52,337 nt of DNA from Bacteroidota bacterium (GCA_021812985.1 JAKAMG010000023.1:8820-61156); one strand, 5' to 3'; positions 16,816 to 25,982 are shown, counted from the stretch's first letter. Notes: generated from the sequence alone by a model not told the origin. Numbers and translations are program-made.

Positions 16816-18552
16816 ATGAAAAAAATGCTTACAGCGGCCACCATTCTCGCGATGGCGGCATTGTTCTGCATGCCAGGAAAGACGCTGGCGGCCGGGAACG
16901 ATACGCTTGTTGTTTACGCAAACGGGCCGAGTTTGGATGCGGTCATCAACTCGGATACCACTGCGGCGGGCGGACAGGCCCACGCCGTCTACGAACTCGT
17001 TTCGCTGGATACAACCTACCTTTATACCGGCATAATCACACCGAGAGCTACAGAGTTCCAGCTGATAGGTATCCGCGGCGCAGATGGCAGACCGCCTTGC
17101 ATACAACCCGGCATTCTTCAAAACGGATCGCCTGCCGGCGTCTTCGCCACTATCAGCCAACCGGGATCCAATCTTCTGGTCAAGAACATTTACTTCTTCG
17201 GAAGGGACAATAACAACGCCTGGACCGGTAACCCCCTGTTCAAGCTGACAGCGGATTCAACGACAGTAAGAGTGGATAGTATAGTAGTCGACGAGGTCCA
17301 TGGTCAGCCACTGGTTTATACTGGTGTGCACGACAACTTCTTCGTGACCCACAGCATTTTCCGGAACAACGTATGGCCTAATAACTTCACTTCTCCCGGA
17401 TTGCTCGGTCCAGCCTATCCGACCTCTAATCCGGCCGATACTATCGTGGTCGATTTCAACACGTTCTTTTGCCACGAGGCGGGCACTGCCGGTACCGGAG
17501 GATTTCTCACGAAATACATGGAGCTGAACCACAACTCCTTCGTGTACAATTTTGAATACCCGATCGGAAACTATTACTTCCAGTACTTCACGAACTACAA
17601 GATTGAGAATAACATCTTCTACGGTGCGTATGCGGGTGCGGTAACGATCCACAGATACTTTACCACCCACGTAACTCCGCTCCAGCCTGTGGGAGCAGTT
17701 GAATTTGACACACTCACTGCCGCCATGGATTCAACGTTCGATCCTGCCGACACTTCGAGTCCAAATCTCAGGTGGCTGGCAGAGGCGAAAAGAATCGCCG
17801 TTGTAAGGGACAACGTTTGGTTCGAACCGAAGGCAATAACCGATTTCTGGACTGCCTGGAACGACACCGCCTCGACGGCGGACACGCTGATCACGCCGAG
17901 CCTGTTCGGTGCGTCAGCCGATACGTTCTTTGCTCACCCTGACCAGTGGCCGGGATTCCAGCGCTCCGGCAACCTTGTCGACGTTGATCCTGGTTTCGGT
18001 GCCTCCTTCGCGAGCGTGCTCCAACCCGGCGCGACCGCTGGTGTGGTCAGCCTTCAGCAATTTGTCACTGAGGTGTGGCAGGGAAAGATTAAGACGGACG
18101 AATGGGGATATCAGAAGCAAATCGTTACCAGCGGAAACTGGATTCCCCAGTGGCCCCTTCCCGAAGCACAGGATATGCAGTACACGAACGCGCAGGTTAA
18201 GTCGACCAGCACGGATGGCTATGCCTGCGGTGATCCTTCCTGGTTCGGGCCTCTGACCGCAGTGAAGGAAGCCCCCGCTCCTGTGGCGACAAGGTTCAAC
18301 CTGAGCGACAACTATCCTAATCCGTTCAACCCGTCGACAAGCATGAAGGTGACGCTGTCGAAAAACGGTCTGATGAGCCTGAAGGTATACAACGTACTGG
18401 GTCAGTTGGTGAAGGTTGTGGACCAGGGTTTCAAGCCGGCAGGAGAATACACGTACAACGTGAACATGGACAATTTCGCGAGCGGCGTGTACTTCTACAG
18501 GTTGCAGCAGGGAACGAACAACATAACAAAGAAAATGCTTCTTCTTAAGTAA
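16816..18552 (+). CDS. Secreted beta-helix-like protein with T9SS C-terminal sorting tail
   Basis: A 578-residue protein. The N-terminus (MKKMLTAATILAMAALFC, ending near LAAG) is a signal peptide. The central part shows repeated short strands with Asn/Phe ladders (NFFVTHSIFRNNVW, FNTFFCHEAG, LNHNSFVYNF, YKIENNIFYG), as in right-handed parallel beta-helix proteins such as polysaccharide lyases. No catalytic residues can be assigned. The last 90 residues are a type A T9SS tail: NYPNPFNPST, MSLKVYNVLGQLV, FASGVYFYRL and KKMLLLK. It should be exported to the cell surface. ATG 16816 has GAGGAG seven bases upstream; the longer frame from 16657 would overlap the receptor gene. It sits where SusD would be in a classic locus, 146 bases after the TonB receptor, so a role as glycan-binding partner is plausible but unproven. 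Confidence 0.75.
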   Translation: MKKMLTAATILAMAALFCMPGKTLAAGNDTLVVYANGPSLDAVINSDTTAAGGQAHAVYELVSLDTTYLYTGIITPRATEFQLIGIRGADGRPPCIQPGILQNGSPAGVFATISQPGSNLLVKNIYFFGRDNNNAWTGNPLFKLTADSTTVRVDSIVVDEVHGQPLVYTGVHDNFFVTHSIFRNNVWPNNFTSPGLLGPAYPTSNPADTIVVDFNTFFCHEAGTAGTGGFLTKYMELNHNSFVYNFEYPIGNYYFQYFTNYKIENNIFYGAYAGAVTIHRYFTTHVTPLQPVGAVEFDTLTAAMDSTFDPADTSSPNLRWLAEAKRIAVVRDNVWFEPKAITDFWTAWNDTASTADTLITPSLFGASADTFFAHPDQWPGFQRSGNLVDVDPGFGASFASVLQPGATAGVVSLQQFVTEVWQGKIKTDEWGYQKQIVTSGNWIPQWPLPEAQDMQYTNAQVKSTSTDGYACGDPSWFGPLTAVKEAPAPVATRFNLSDNYPNPFNPSTSMKVTLSKNGLMSLKVYNVLGQLVKVVDQGFKPAGEYTYNVNMDNFASGVYFYRLQQGTNNITKKMLLLK

Positions 18553-18606
18553 GAAAAACCGGGTAAGGCGGGATAGCCACTCCATGGCAATCCCGCCGAG
18601 CCCCGG
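18256..18606 (+). repeat. T9SS tail plus terminator, copy 1 of a DNA-level duplication
   Basis: This stretch encodes the last 98 residues of the beta-helix protein plus the hairpin after its stop. It matches 23201-23546 closely. Two blocks are identical by eye: 35 bases (18256-18290) and 95 bases (18448-18542). The encoded 98-residue tails differ at eight positions. The 3' hairpin outside the reading frame is also shared. Other T9SS tails in the window are similar only at protein level. Confidence 0.85.
18559..18606 (+). terminator. Strong two-part hairpin terminator after the beta-helix gene
   Basis: GGCGGGAT (18567-18574) pairs with ATCCCGCC (18590-18597), and the outer CCGGG (18559-18563) pairs with CCCGG (18602-18606). 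It lies six bases after the stop codon. A short TTTT run comes about ten bases later. A near-identical structure follows the DUF4855 gene at 23503-23546. Confidence 0.6.
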
Positions 18607-18746
18607 GTAAAATTTTCGATGGTGTTGGTCCCCGCGCTTCATCATCGGGTCCGGGGACATTGCTGAGGAATTGAAAACGCTGAGGGAGCCGGTTTCGCCG
18701 AGCCCTTTGGTAATTAGTTTTATTAATAGCTTCAATTGGTGGGATA

Positions 18747-21413
18747 ATGAGAACTGCGTTTAGGTTACCGAATTTGTTGTTGCCCGCACGCTGGATGAGT
18801 CTTGTCGTGCTTGTTTCATTCATGGGACTGTTGAGCGAGCCGGCATTTTCCCAGGCGGTGTTCTCATCACCCGTTTCATTGGCGGCCTATGCCACAGACG
18901 CGAACGGTAACCTTTACGTTTGGGGGCAGGACAACTATCTCCATCCAACAGTAAACGCGACTACAACCCAGGACCTTGCGCCGGTCAGAGTGGCATTCCC
19001 GAGCGGTGTAACGTCGTGGGTCTCTGCCTCGGCAGGACTATATCATTCGCTCGCGCTTGGCAACAATGGAGTTGTGTATGCATGGGGATACAACGGCGCG
19101 GGGCAACTGGGTAATGGCACCACAGCGAGTTCAGATACGCTTGTGAAGGTAAAGCTTCCGGCAGGCGTTACGGCCACGGCCATAGCCTGCGGAGTTTCAC
19201 ACAGCCTGGCGCTCGGAAGCGACGGTAATGTCTACGCCTGGGGGGACAATGCGTACGGCGAGCTGGGAAACGGGACCACCGCAAACTCTGATATTCCCGT
19301 CAAGGTCAATTTGCCCGTGGGATTCGCGCCCGCGAAAATATATGCGTACGCCTACAACAACTATGTAATGGGAACAGACGGTAGCGTCTACGCATGGGGT
19401 CCAAATGGGCAGGGACAGTTTGGACTCGGCAATGTCACAGGTCAACCGACCCCCGTCCAACTGCCGCTTCCGACCGGAGTGACCAAGTGGATCGGCGTCT
19501 ATGGAGGATACTATTTTACGTTATTCCAGGGGAACGACGGAAATCTCTACTCGGCGGGTTATAATGACTTTGGCCAACTGGGCGATGGCACTACGACCGC
19601 GAGGACGACCTTTGTCAAGGCAAACAAGCCTGCCGGCGTGACGTCATGGAAAGCGCTCTCCTGTACCGGAAGCTCAGTGTTCGGCATCGCCGACAACGAC
19701 ACTCTATATGCCTGGGGTTACGGCGGTTCGGGAGAAATGGGAAACGGTATCGGAGGTACTCCGGGAAGAATCAACACAGTGCCTGTGAAAGTCGAGTTGC
19801 CGGCAGGAGTAACTGCCAGAGCCGTTGCGGGGTACAGATTTGACGGAGTCGCTCTGGGAAGTGATAACTACTACTATGCATGGGGCCAGGGAACAGAAGG
19901 AGAACTCGGCAACGGCGGAAACGTAAGCTCTTATGTCCCTGTCAAAGTCATTAACCTCGTCCAGATTGAGCCGGGTATCCCTAACCTTCTTTCGCCCACG
20001 AACGGCGATACCGGCGTATCAACTTCACCGATATTGAAATGGAACGCGGCTCCGCAAGCTGCCAGCTACCAGGTCCAGTTGTCGACCGATCCGACATTCC
20101 ATACGGATATAATGGTAAATGATTCCGCCCTTACGGATACCGTCGACACCTTGTCCGGCATTGGAAGCAGCTCAATTTACTACTGGAGAGTCAGATCCTA
20201 CAACAACGGAGTCTTTAGCGCGTACTCCAGCGCAGACACTTTCACGACCGTTGTCGAACCTCCCTCCGCGCCGTCGATCGTCTCTCCGGCGAACGACGCG
20301 GTTAATCTTCCTGCTGTCGACACGCTGGTCTGCCGCAAAGCCGCTGGCGCAGCCAAGTATCATTGGGAGTTATCAACGAATTCTGCTTTCTCAACTTTTG
20401 AAGTGAACGACTCGACAGTAGACACGACGAGGGCCGTTAAGCTGTCGGCAGGCCAGAAATATTACTGGAGAGTATCGGCCGTCAACCTGAGCGGACCGAG
20501 CGCATTCGCCGGGCCGGACTCCTTCACTGTGATGGCCGCCCCCGCGTCATCCCCGATCCTCATCTCGCCGGTGAACAACGCGTCTGACACGCGCGCGGAC
20601 ACGCTTGTGCTAGCGTGGAGCAATGTACAGGGAGCGTCAGGATATGAGTGCCAGATTTCAGAGGATCCGACATTCTCTTCCCTGGTATATACGTCCGATT
20701 CGACGGCGGACACTATCTTCACGGCGATATCACTGCAAAATCTGCAGAAGTACTACTGGAGGGTGCTCGCTTACAACATCGGCGGGGCTTCAGGATTCTC
20801 CCTGACCGATTCATTCACGACTGTTGTTGCCGTTCCGCGCAGGCCGCACCTCGTCTCTCCATTCCTCTCGGCACATGTTACCAGACAGGTTACGCTGACG
20901 TGGAACGAGTCACCATCGGCGACGAGCTATACGCTCCAGGTAGCCTCCGACCAGCTCTTCCGCACTATCATAGTCGACACGACGTGCGCTGATACTTCCG
21001 TCTCTCTGCCTGTGGTATTGCAGGCGAGCACCGACTATTACTGGCGAGTCAGCGCGTCAAATGCCGGTGGGTCGAGCGCCTACTCGGTGCAGGGAACATT
21101 TACGACGGGAACCGGGATAGATGCCCTAAACGAGTCTAATGGTGTTCCTAAGGAGTTCGCCCTTTACCGGAACTATCCGAATCCGTTCAACCCCACTACG
21201 GTCATTCAATATGATGTCCCCAAGGAAGCTCAGGTGACGATCGGGGTCTATAACACGCTCGGTCAGAAGGTGGCGACGCTTGTCAATGAAAGGGAGTCAG
21301 CCGGTAGATACTCGGTCGAGTTCGACGGCTCCAGATTTTCCAGCGGACTTTACTTCTTCCGCATGGCTGCCGGTTCATTCGTGAAGGTTCAGAAGATGAT
21401 GCTGGTTAAGTGA
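18747..21413 (+). CDS. Secreted RCC1-type propeller with four FnIII-like modules and T9SS tail
   Basis: An 888-residue protein. A signal peptide is followed by EPAFSQ near residue 36. Residues about 40-400 carry seven RCC1-type repeats with the signature Y-x-W-G-x-N-x-x-G-Q-L-G-N-G-T; examples start near 57, 109, 161, 213, 266, 319 and 375. This is enough for a closed seven-bladed propeller. Four fibronectin III-like modules follow (about 408-500, 505-596, 600-692, 697-788), each with a YYWRV strand. Residues about 805-888 are a type A T9SS tail (NYPNPFNPTT, KMMLVK). No catalytic site is evident. Surface binding of a glycan or another protein is the likely job. It is closely related along its full length to the protein at 26150. 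The gap before it is 194 bases and mostly terminator plus an AT-rich leader; the GGTGGG site is weak. Confidence 0.85.
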   Translation: MRTAFRLPNLLLPARWMSLVVLVSFMGLLSEPAFSQAVFSSPVSLAAYATDANGNLYVWGQDNYLHPTVNATTTQDLAPVRVAFPSGVTSWVSASAGLYHSLALGNNGVVYAWGYNGAGQLGNGTTASSDTLVKVKLPAGVTATAIACGVSHSLALGSDGNVYAWGDNAYGELGNGTTANSDIPVKVNLPVGFAPAKIYAYAYNNYVMGTDGSVYAWGPNGQGQFGLGNVTGQPTPVQLPLPTGVTKWIGVYGGYYFTLFQGNDGNLYSAGYNDFGQLGDGTTTARTTFVKANKPAGVTSWKALSCTGSSVFGIADNDTLYAWGYGGSGEMGNGIGGTPGRINTVPVKVELPAGVTARAVAGYRFDGVALGSDNYYYAWGQGTEGELGNGGNVSSYVPVKVINLVQIEPGIPNLLSPTNGDTGVSTSPILKWNAAPQAASYQVQLSTDPTFHTDIMVNDSALTDTVDTLSGIGSSSIYYWRVRSYNNGVFSAYSSADTFTTVVEPPSAPSIVSPANDAVNLPAVDTLVCRKAAGAAKYHWELSTNSAFSTFEVNDSTVDTTRAVKLSAGQKYYWRVSAVNLSGPSAFAGPDSFTVMAAPASSPILISPVNNASDTRADTLVLAWSNVQGASGYECQISEDPTFSSLVYTSDSTADTIFTAISLQNLQKYYWRVLAYNIGGASGFSLTDSFTTVVAVPRRPHLVSPFLSAHVTRQVTLTWNESPSATSYTLQVASDQLFRTIIVDTTCADTSVSLPVVLQASTDYYWRVSASNAGGSSAYSVQGTFTTGTGIDALNESNGVPKEFALYRNYPNPFNPTTVIQYDVPKEAQVTIGVYNTLGQKVATLVNERESAGRYSVEFDGSRFSSGLYFFRMAAGSFVKVQKMMLVK

Positions 21414-21532
21414 TGACCCAGCAACATTGCGGTGACGGATTGCGCGAACGTTTCGACATTCCAGCGGATCAGGCAGGTCGCCGATTAGTTCAGCAGTAAG
21501 ATGCATGTGTAGAAATACAAGGGAAGTTTGAG

Positions 21533-23497
21533 ATGAAGAAGATGTTGCAGTTTTACAAAGCGGCCGTAATTGCGGCAATGGCACCTGTTATGATCGCGAC
21601 AGCTTTAGCAGGCTCCCCGGCGCCGCCCCCACCAAGTGGTATGGTGGACTTGGTGCTTGGTAAGCCATATACGATCACACCGCTTGTCTCTATCGAGTAT
21701 TCCTTCCAGTCGGGACAGGACGGCTACTACACTCCCGGGGCCCTGACCGACGGGCAAATAGCATCGTCGCTCGCACTTGCGGATCCGGAGTGGCAGGGGT
21801 ATGAGCGTGGCGGTGCGCGCAGCGTTGTAATAGATATGGGCGAGGTGAACACCGTGCACCAGATGCAGGAGAGGTTTGTGAACGCGCCTTCTGCCGGTGT
21901 CTATTTCCCGAGGTCGGTGACATATTCCGTCTCGATGAATGACACGGACTGGTCAGTTGTGGGAACGGTTAACTCGGCGATACCGCTCAGCAGCACAGCC
22001 AATATCTCGCAAACCTACTCGGTAGCAGGCCTCAATTACAAGGCGAGGTACGTCAAGATGTCATTCCCCGTGGACGTGTTCGTTTTTGCTGACGAGTTCC
22101 AGGTGTTTGGCGATTCGGGCGCGGCGGCAAGCGCGACCGTGCCTCCGATAACCCCTCCGGTGACATATCCAAACGCATACTGCGCTCCCGGCTCACCACA
22201 GATGGCGGGAATCCACGATATGGTTCTTATCCCGAACGGATATTACGCATCGAATCCGGCAATACAAAAGAACAGTTTCTCGCAGCTACTCCCCTACGTC
22301 GGTTATCAGTCGGCTATGGGAAGTATAACTGACTTCATGTTCGATGCGGTCCTGTTTACCCCATACGGCGGCGCTCCATCCGGAGGAAACTACGGCATCA
22401 GCAAAACTAGTCCAGCGAATCTGTCGGACTGGATCTATTTCCTCAACAACACATTCATGCCGTCATACAATCTGGCTGCGCTTGACAGCGCCACTGCTTT
22501 CGTGAAGAAGGCTCTAAACAAGCCGACTTACAGGGAAAAGGTTGAGATTGCGATTCCTTATCCGAATGCTTCGGCTACAAGTTTCGGGGTTCTCAACGGA
22601 GATTCCTTGAATCTGAGTTACCTGTCCGACAGGGAGCAACTCCTGAAGTGGTACGTCGATCAGGTCATAAGTAAATGGGATTCCGCCGGGTATAAGAACC
22701 TTGAGCTTGCAGGATTTTACTGGTACAGCGAGAGTATAGGGTACACCGTGGATGATAGCGAGGCCGCCATGATCGCCTACGTCGCCAATTACATAGTGGG
22801 ACAAAACAAGGTTCTCGACTGGATACCATTTAAGGATGCCTCAGGCTTTGCGGAGTGGAGCAACCTTGGATTTGACGGCGCCTGGATGCAGCCCAATTAC
22901 ACGTTCGGCAGCTACCCGCCACAGGAACTTGAGGAAACAGCCAATGCCTGCAAGAAACTCGGAATGGGAATCGAAATTGAGATTCATTGGAACGCACTTA
23001 CTGATTCAACTCTCCGCGACAAGTATTACCAGTATCTCAATTACGGCGTCAAGGATGGATACATGACGGGTGCGACGCACGCCTACTATCAGAATTCCGG
23101 TCCCGGGACTTTCTATACCTGCGCCCAAAGTACTGATCCGACTCTTCGAGGGATTTACGACGCCACGTACCAGTTCATAAAGGGGACTTACTCCCCCGTC
23201 ACCGCAGTGAAGGAAGCCCCCGCTCCTGTGGCGACGAGGTTCAACCTTAGCGACAACTATCCGAATCCGTTCAACCCGTCGACGGGTATGAAGGTGACGC
23301 TGTCGAAGAGCGGAGTGATGAGCCTGAAGATATACAACGTGCTCGGCCAGTTGGTGAAGATTGTTGACGAAGGGTACAAGCCGGCCGGTGTTTACACGTA
23401 CAACGTGAACATGGACAATTTCGCGAGCGGCGTGTACTTCTACAGGTTGCAGCAGGGAACGAACAACATAACAAAGAAAATGCTTCTCCTTAAATAA
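21533..23497 (+). CDS. Secreted F5/8C-like + DUF4855 protein with T9SS tail
   Basis: A 654-residue protein. Signal peptide to about residue 27. Residues about 37-197 look like a discoidin (F5/8 type C-like) domain: GALTDGQIASS, RSVVIDMGEVNTVHQ, and AGLNYKARYVKMSF followed by DEFQVFG. Residues about 228-550 match DUF4855: MVLIPNGYYASN, LLPYVGY, FMFDAVLF, KVEIAIPYP, AGFYWYSES (Glu400), WMQPNY and EIEIHW (Glu490/Glu492). The pattern suggests a TIM barrel with glutamates at strand ends, as in glycoside hydrolases, but no activity is established. Residues about 565-654 are the T9SS tail, almost identical to that of the protein at 16816. It is one of three paralogues in the window. Confidence 0.8.
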   Translation: MKKMLQFYKAAVIAAMAPVMIATALAGSPAPPPPSGMVDLVLGKPYTITPLVSIEYSFQSGQDGYYTPGALTDGQIASSLALADPEWQGYERGGARSVVIDMGEVNTVHQMQERFVNAPSAGVYFPRSVTYSVSMNDTDWSVVGTVNSAIPLSSTANISQTYSVAGLNYKARYVKMSFPVDVFVFADEFQVFGDSGAAASATVPPITPPVTYPNAYCAPGSPQMAGIHDMVLIPNGYYASNPAIQKNSFSQLLPYVGYQSAMGSITDFMFDAVLFTPYGGAPSGGNYGISKTSPANLSDWIYFLNNTFMPSYNLAALDSATAFVKKALNKPTYREKVEIAIPYPNASATSFGVLNGDSLNLSYLSDREQLLKWYVDQVISKWDSAGYKNLELAGFYWYSESIGYTVDDSEAAMIAYVANYIVGQNKVLDWIPFKDASGFAEWSNLGFDGAWMQPNYTFGSYPPQELEETANACKKLGMGIEIEIHWNALTDSTLRDKYYQYLNYGVKDGYMTGATHAYYQNSGPGTFYTCAQSTDPTLRGIYDATYQFIKGTYSPVTAVKEAPAPVATRFNLSDNYPNPFNPSTGMKVTLSKSGVMSLKIYNVLGQLVKIVDEGYKPAGVYTYNVNMDNFASGVYFYRLQQGTNNITKKMLLLK

Positions 23498-23546
23498 GGG
23501 GGCCGGGTGAGGCGGGAAACTCCATTGCAATCCCGCCGATCCCCGG
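23201..23546 (+). repeat. T9SS tail plus terminator, copy 2 of a DNA-level duplication
   Basis: This is the counterpart of 18256-18606. It encodes the last 98 residues of the DUF4855 protein and includes the downstream hairpin. The exact 95-base block is 23393-23487 and the exact 35-base block is 23201-23235. The proteins upstream of the tails are unrelated, so only the tail and terminator were duplicated or converted. Confidence 0.85.
23503..23546 (+). terminator. Two-part hairpin terminator after the DUF4855 gene
   Basis: GGCGGGA (23511-23517) pairs with TCCCGCC (23531-23537), and CCGGG (23503-23507) pairs with CCCGG (23542-23546). A TCTTTC stretch follows. It mirrors the hairpin at 18559-18606. 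Confidence 0.65.
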
Positions 23547-23639
23547 TCTTTCATCAAGTCGAGTGGAGGGAAATCTTTTCCCCTTTTTAACAATCTGCCG
23601 AACCAAGAATCCAGGGAATCTAAGAGCTTCGTGATTTTC

Positions 23640-25982
23640 ATGAACAAGTTGGTCTCCAGTTTAAATCCGATGTTGCCAAAGTCAGTGGTGGTTATGGCCC
23701 TGCTAACCGGATCGGCGTTCGCGCAGCAAGTGTTCTCCTCCTCAAGCTCCTTTGCCTCCTACGCGATTGACGCAGACGGAAATCTTTACACCTGGGGAGA
23801 AGACGAATACCTCCATACCGTCACTTCGAGTTCGCTGGCGCAGGACCTGACCCCCGCCAAAGTTGGATTTCCGGCAGGCGTGACCTCCTGGCTATCGGTG
23901 GCGGCGGGACACGTCCACACCCTGGCAATAGGGAACGATGGAGATATTTATTCGTGGGGTGACAACGAGTACGGACAGCTTGGCAACGGCTCGCTCGTCA
24001 GCTCAGACACTCTGGTAAAGGTCGTCCTTCCAACCGGCGTTGCTGCAAGACAGGCCTCGTGCGGCTACTGGCACAGTCTCGCTCTTTGCAGCGACGGAAA
24101 CGTCTACGCCTGGGGAGAAAACAACAACGGCCAGCTGGGGAACGGGACGACAACCAATTCGGACATCCCTGTTAAAGTAGATCTCCCTGCTGGGTTTACT
24201 CCTGTCTCTGTTTGCGCCGGCTGGTACTACAGTTTCGCGCTGGGTGCTGACGGAACTCTTTACGCCTGGGGTGGAAATGTGCAGGGTCAGTTGGGCCTTG
24301 GAAATACGACCAACTACTCGATTCCAGTCGAAGTTCCTTTTCCTGCCGGCGTGACAAAGTGGACCGGAGTCTATGGAGGGATCTATTTTGCCGCGGCGAT
24401 GGGCAACGATGGAAACCTTTATACTTCGGGAACAGTCGGTCAGACAAATTACGGCGAAGCGGGCAATGGCAGTACTACGGGCTCGGACTCTCTAGTAAAG
24501 GCGAACCTGCCTCCGGCAGTCACCGGTTGGAACGAGATTGCCTGCACCGGTAGTTCGGTCCTTGCGATCGGTAGCAACGACACGCTTTACGCGTGGGGAT
24601 ACGGCGGCTCCGGCGAAATGGGGAACGGGAGTTCTTTGGGCACCAACCCATCGGCCGTCAAGGTCGCACTTCCTCCCGGTGTGCTGGCGACGTCCATTGC
24701 GGCGGGCCGGAATCACGGCCTTGCCATCGGCAGCGACGGGAACATCTATACGTGGGGTCAGAACGCCCAAGGTCAGCTGGGCAATAACAGCATAAAGAAT
24801 TCCTCCGTCCCGGTTCAGATACTGCTTAACTACGCGACCCAGTCTTCCGGCGTAAGATTGATATCGGTGATACCCGGATGGACCGACCCTGCCATCGAGA
24901 CAGTTCATGGGCCCAGCATTGCAGTTTACGATCCTAAGATCGACACGCTTAACAAACTGGTTCTCTTCCTTGTAGGAACGGGAGGCAGCGCGACTCCGAC
25001 GTGGACCACGGATAGCATATTTGCCTCGATGGGCTACTACGCCGTCACTCTTGATTATGAAAACAACGTCGTCGCCGCGAGTCTCGGCACAGACTCGGAC
25101 ACTGCAGCGTTTGGGAATTACCGGGACGAGATCGTGACCGGGGCTCAGGTCAGCAGCGCGGTGAGCGTGGACAGCGCTAATTCGATACTGAACAGGCTCA
25201 CGAAGCTCCTCGTATATCTCGAACAAACAGATACGGCTGGCGCGTGGGGTCAATTTGTCCAGAACAATCAGCCACTATGGAGCCGCATAATCGTAGCCGG
25301 ACATTCTCAAGGGTCGGGTCACGCCGCATATATAGGTAAGATGTATGATGTGAGCAGGGTCCTCATGTTCTCGGGTCCGCAGGATTACATGAGTGCTTAC
25401 GACCGGCCGGCTCCGTGGCAGTACGACAAGGGAGCCACCCCGCCGACAAGCTATTTTGCATTCCTGCATCAGAACGACCCGTACAACGTAAACCATCAGG
25501 TCGCCAATTGCATGGCGCTAATGAATACTCAACGCCCCGCTACTCTCTCGAATGTCAGTCCAGGGAACACAATAACCGGCAATTGGAGAATACTCATAAC
25601 GGACATATCGACGAACTCGCCACACGCGTCAACGATACTTCCCGAATTTTCCAATGTATGGAATTTTATGCTTACTGCTCCGCTTGGCGTGGATGCTGTG
25701 GCTGAAACGAGAGTCCCGTTGAAATTCAATTTGATGAACAATTATCCGAATCCGTTCAATCCTTCGACGACGATAGAGGCGAATCTGAGCACGGCCGGGG
25801 GGATGAGTCTGAGAATATATGACACGCTTGGCCGGTTGGTGAAGGTGGTCGACGAGGGTTTCAAGGCGCCTGGCGCGTACAGGTACAATGTTAACATGGA
25901 GAGCTACGCGAGCGGAGTTTACTTCTATAGGCTTCGACAGGGAACCATGTCTGTAACGAAGAAGATGATCCTCCTCAAGTAG
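23640..25982 (+). CDS. Secreted RCC1 propeller fused to an alpha/beta hydrolase, with T9SS tail
   Basis: A 780-residue protein. A signal peptide ends near FAQQ. Residues about 37-395 hold seven RCC1-type repeats (YxWGxNxxGQLGNG), as in its neighbours. Residues about 404-680 are not FnIII but an alpha/beta hydrolase: FLVGTGGSA, then AGHSQGSGH with the nucleophile Ser in GHSQG near residue 556, SGPQDYM, HQNDPYN (probable acid) and SPHAST (probable His). The hydrolase part aligns with the separate protein at 45606. Residues about 693-780 are a type A T9SS tail (NYPNPFNPST, KKMILLK). The enzyme could be an esterase or a peptidase tethered by the propeller to its target. Two starts are possible, GTG 23631 and ATG 23640; I prefer the ATG. 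The ribosome-binding site is weak. Confidence 0.85.
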   Translation: MNKLVSSLNPMLPKSVVVMALLTGSAFAQQVFSSSSSFASYAIDADGNLYTWGEDEYLHTVTSSSLAQDLTPAKVGFPAGVTSWLSVAAGHVHTLAIGNDGDIYSWGDNEYGQLGNGSLVSSDTLVKVVLPTGVAARQASCGYWHSLALCSDGNVYAWGENNNGQLGNGTTTNSDIPVKVDLPAGFTPVSVCAGWYYSFALGADGTLYAWGGNVQGQLGLGNTTNYSIPVEVPFPAGVTKWTGVYGGIYFAAAMGNDGNLYTSGTVGQTNYGEAGNGSTTGSDSLVKANLPPAVTGWNEIACTGSSVLAIGSNDTLYAWGYGGSGEMGNGSSLGTNPSAVKVALPPGVLATSIAAGRNHGLAIGSDGNIYTWGQNAQGQLGNNSIKNSSVPVQILLNYATQSSGVRLISVIPGWTDPAIETVHGPSIAVYDPKIDTLNKLVLFLVGTGGSATPTWTTDSIFASMGYYAVTLDYENNVVAASLGTDSDTAAFGNYRDEIVTGAQVSSAVSVDSANSILNRLTKLLVYLEQTDTAGAWGQFVQNNQPLWSRIIVAGHSQGSGHAAYIGKMYDVSRVLMFSGPQDYMSAYDRPAPWQYDKGATPPTSYFAFLHQNDPYNVNHQVANCMALMNTQRPATLSNVSPGNTITGNWRILITDISTNSPHASTILPEFSNVWNFMLTAPLGVDAVAETRVPLKFNLMNNYPNPFNPSTTIEANLSTAGGMSLRIYDTLGRLVKVVDEGFKAPGAYRYNVNMESYASGVYFYRLRQGTMSVTKKMILLK

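Noticed and set aside
13757-18552. Classic SusC/SusD polysaccharide locus
   Set aside because: No SusD-like protein is encoded next to the receptor or anywhere in the window, and the plug motifs are not SusC-like.
17914-18735. A 273-codon open frame on the minus strand
   Set aside because: It mirrors the T9SS tail of the beta-helix gene. A similar mirror frame appears at 23006-23647, as expected from the duplicated tail and not from a gene.
18860-19970. Tandem DNA repeats in the RCC1 genes
   Set aside because: The repeats are visible only in the protein; the bases have diverged, so this is a repeated protein fold and not a DNA repeat array.
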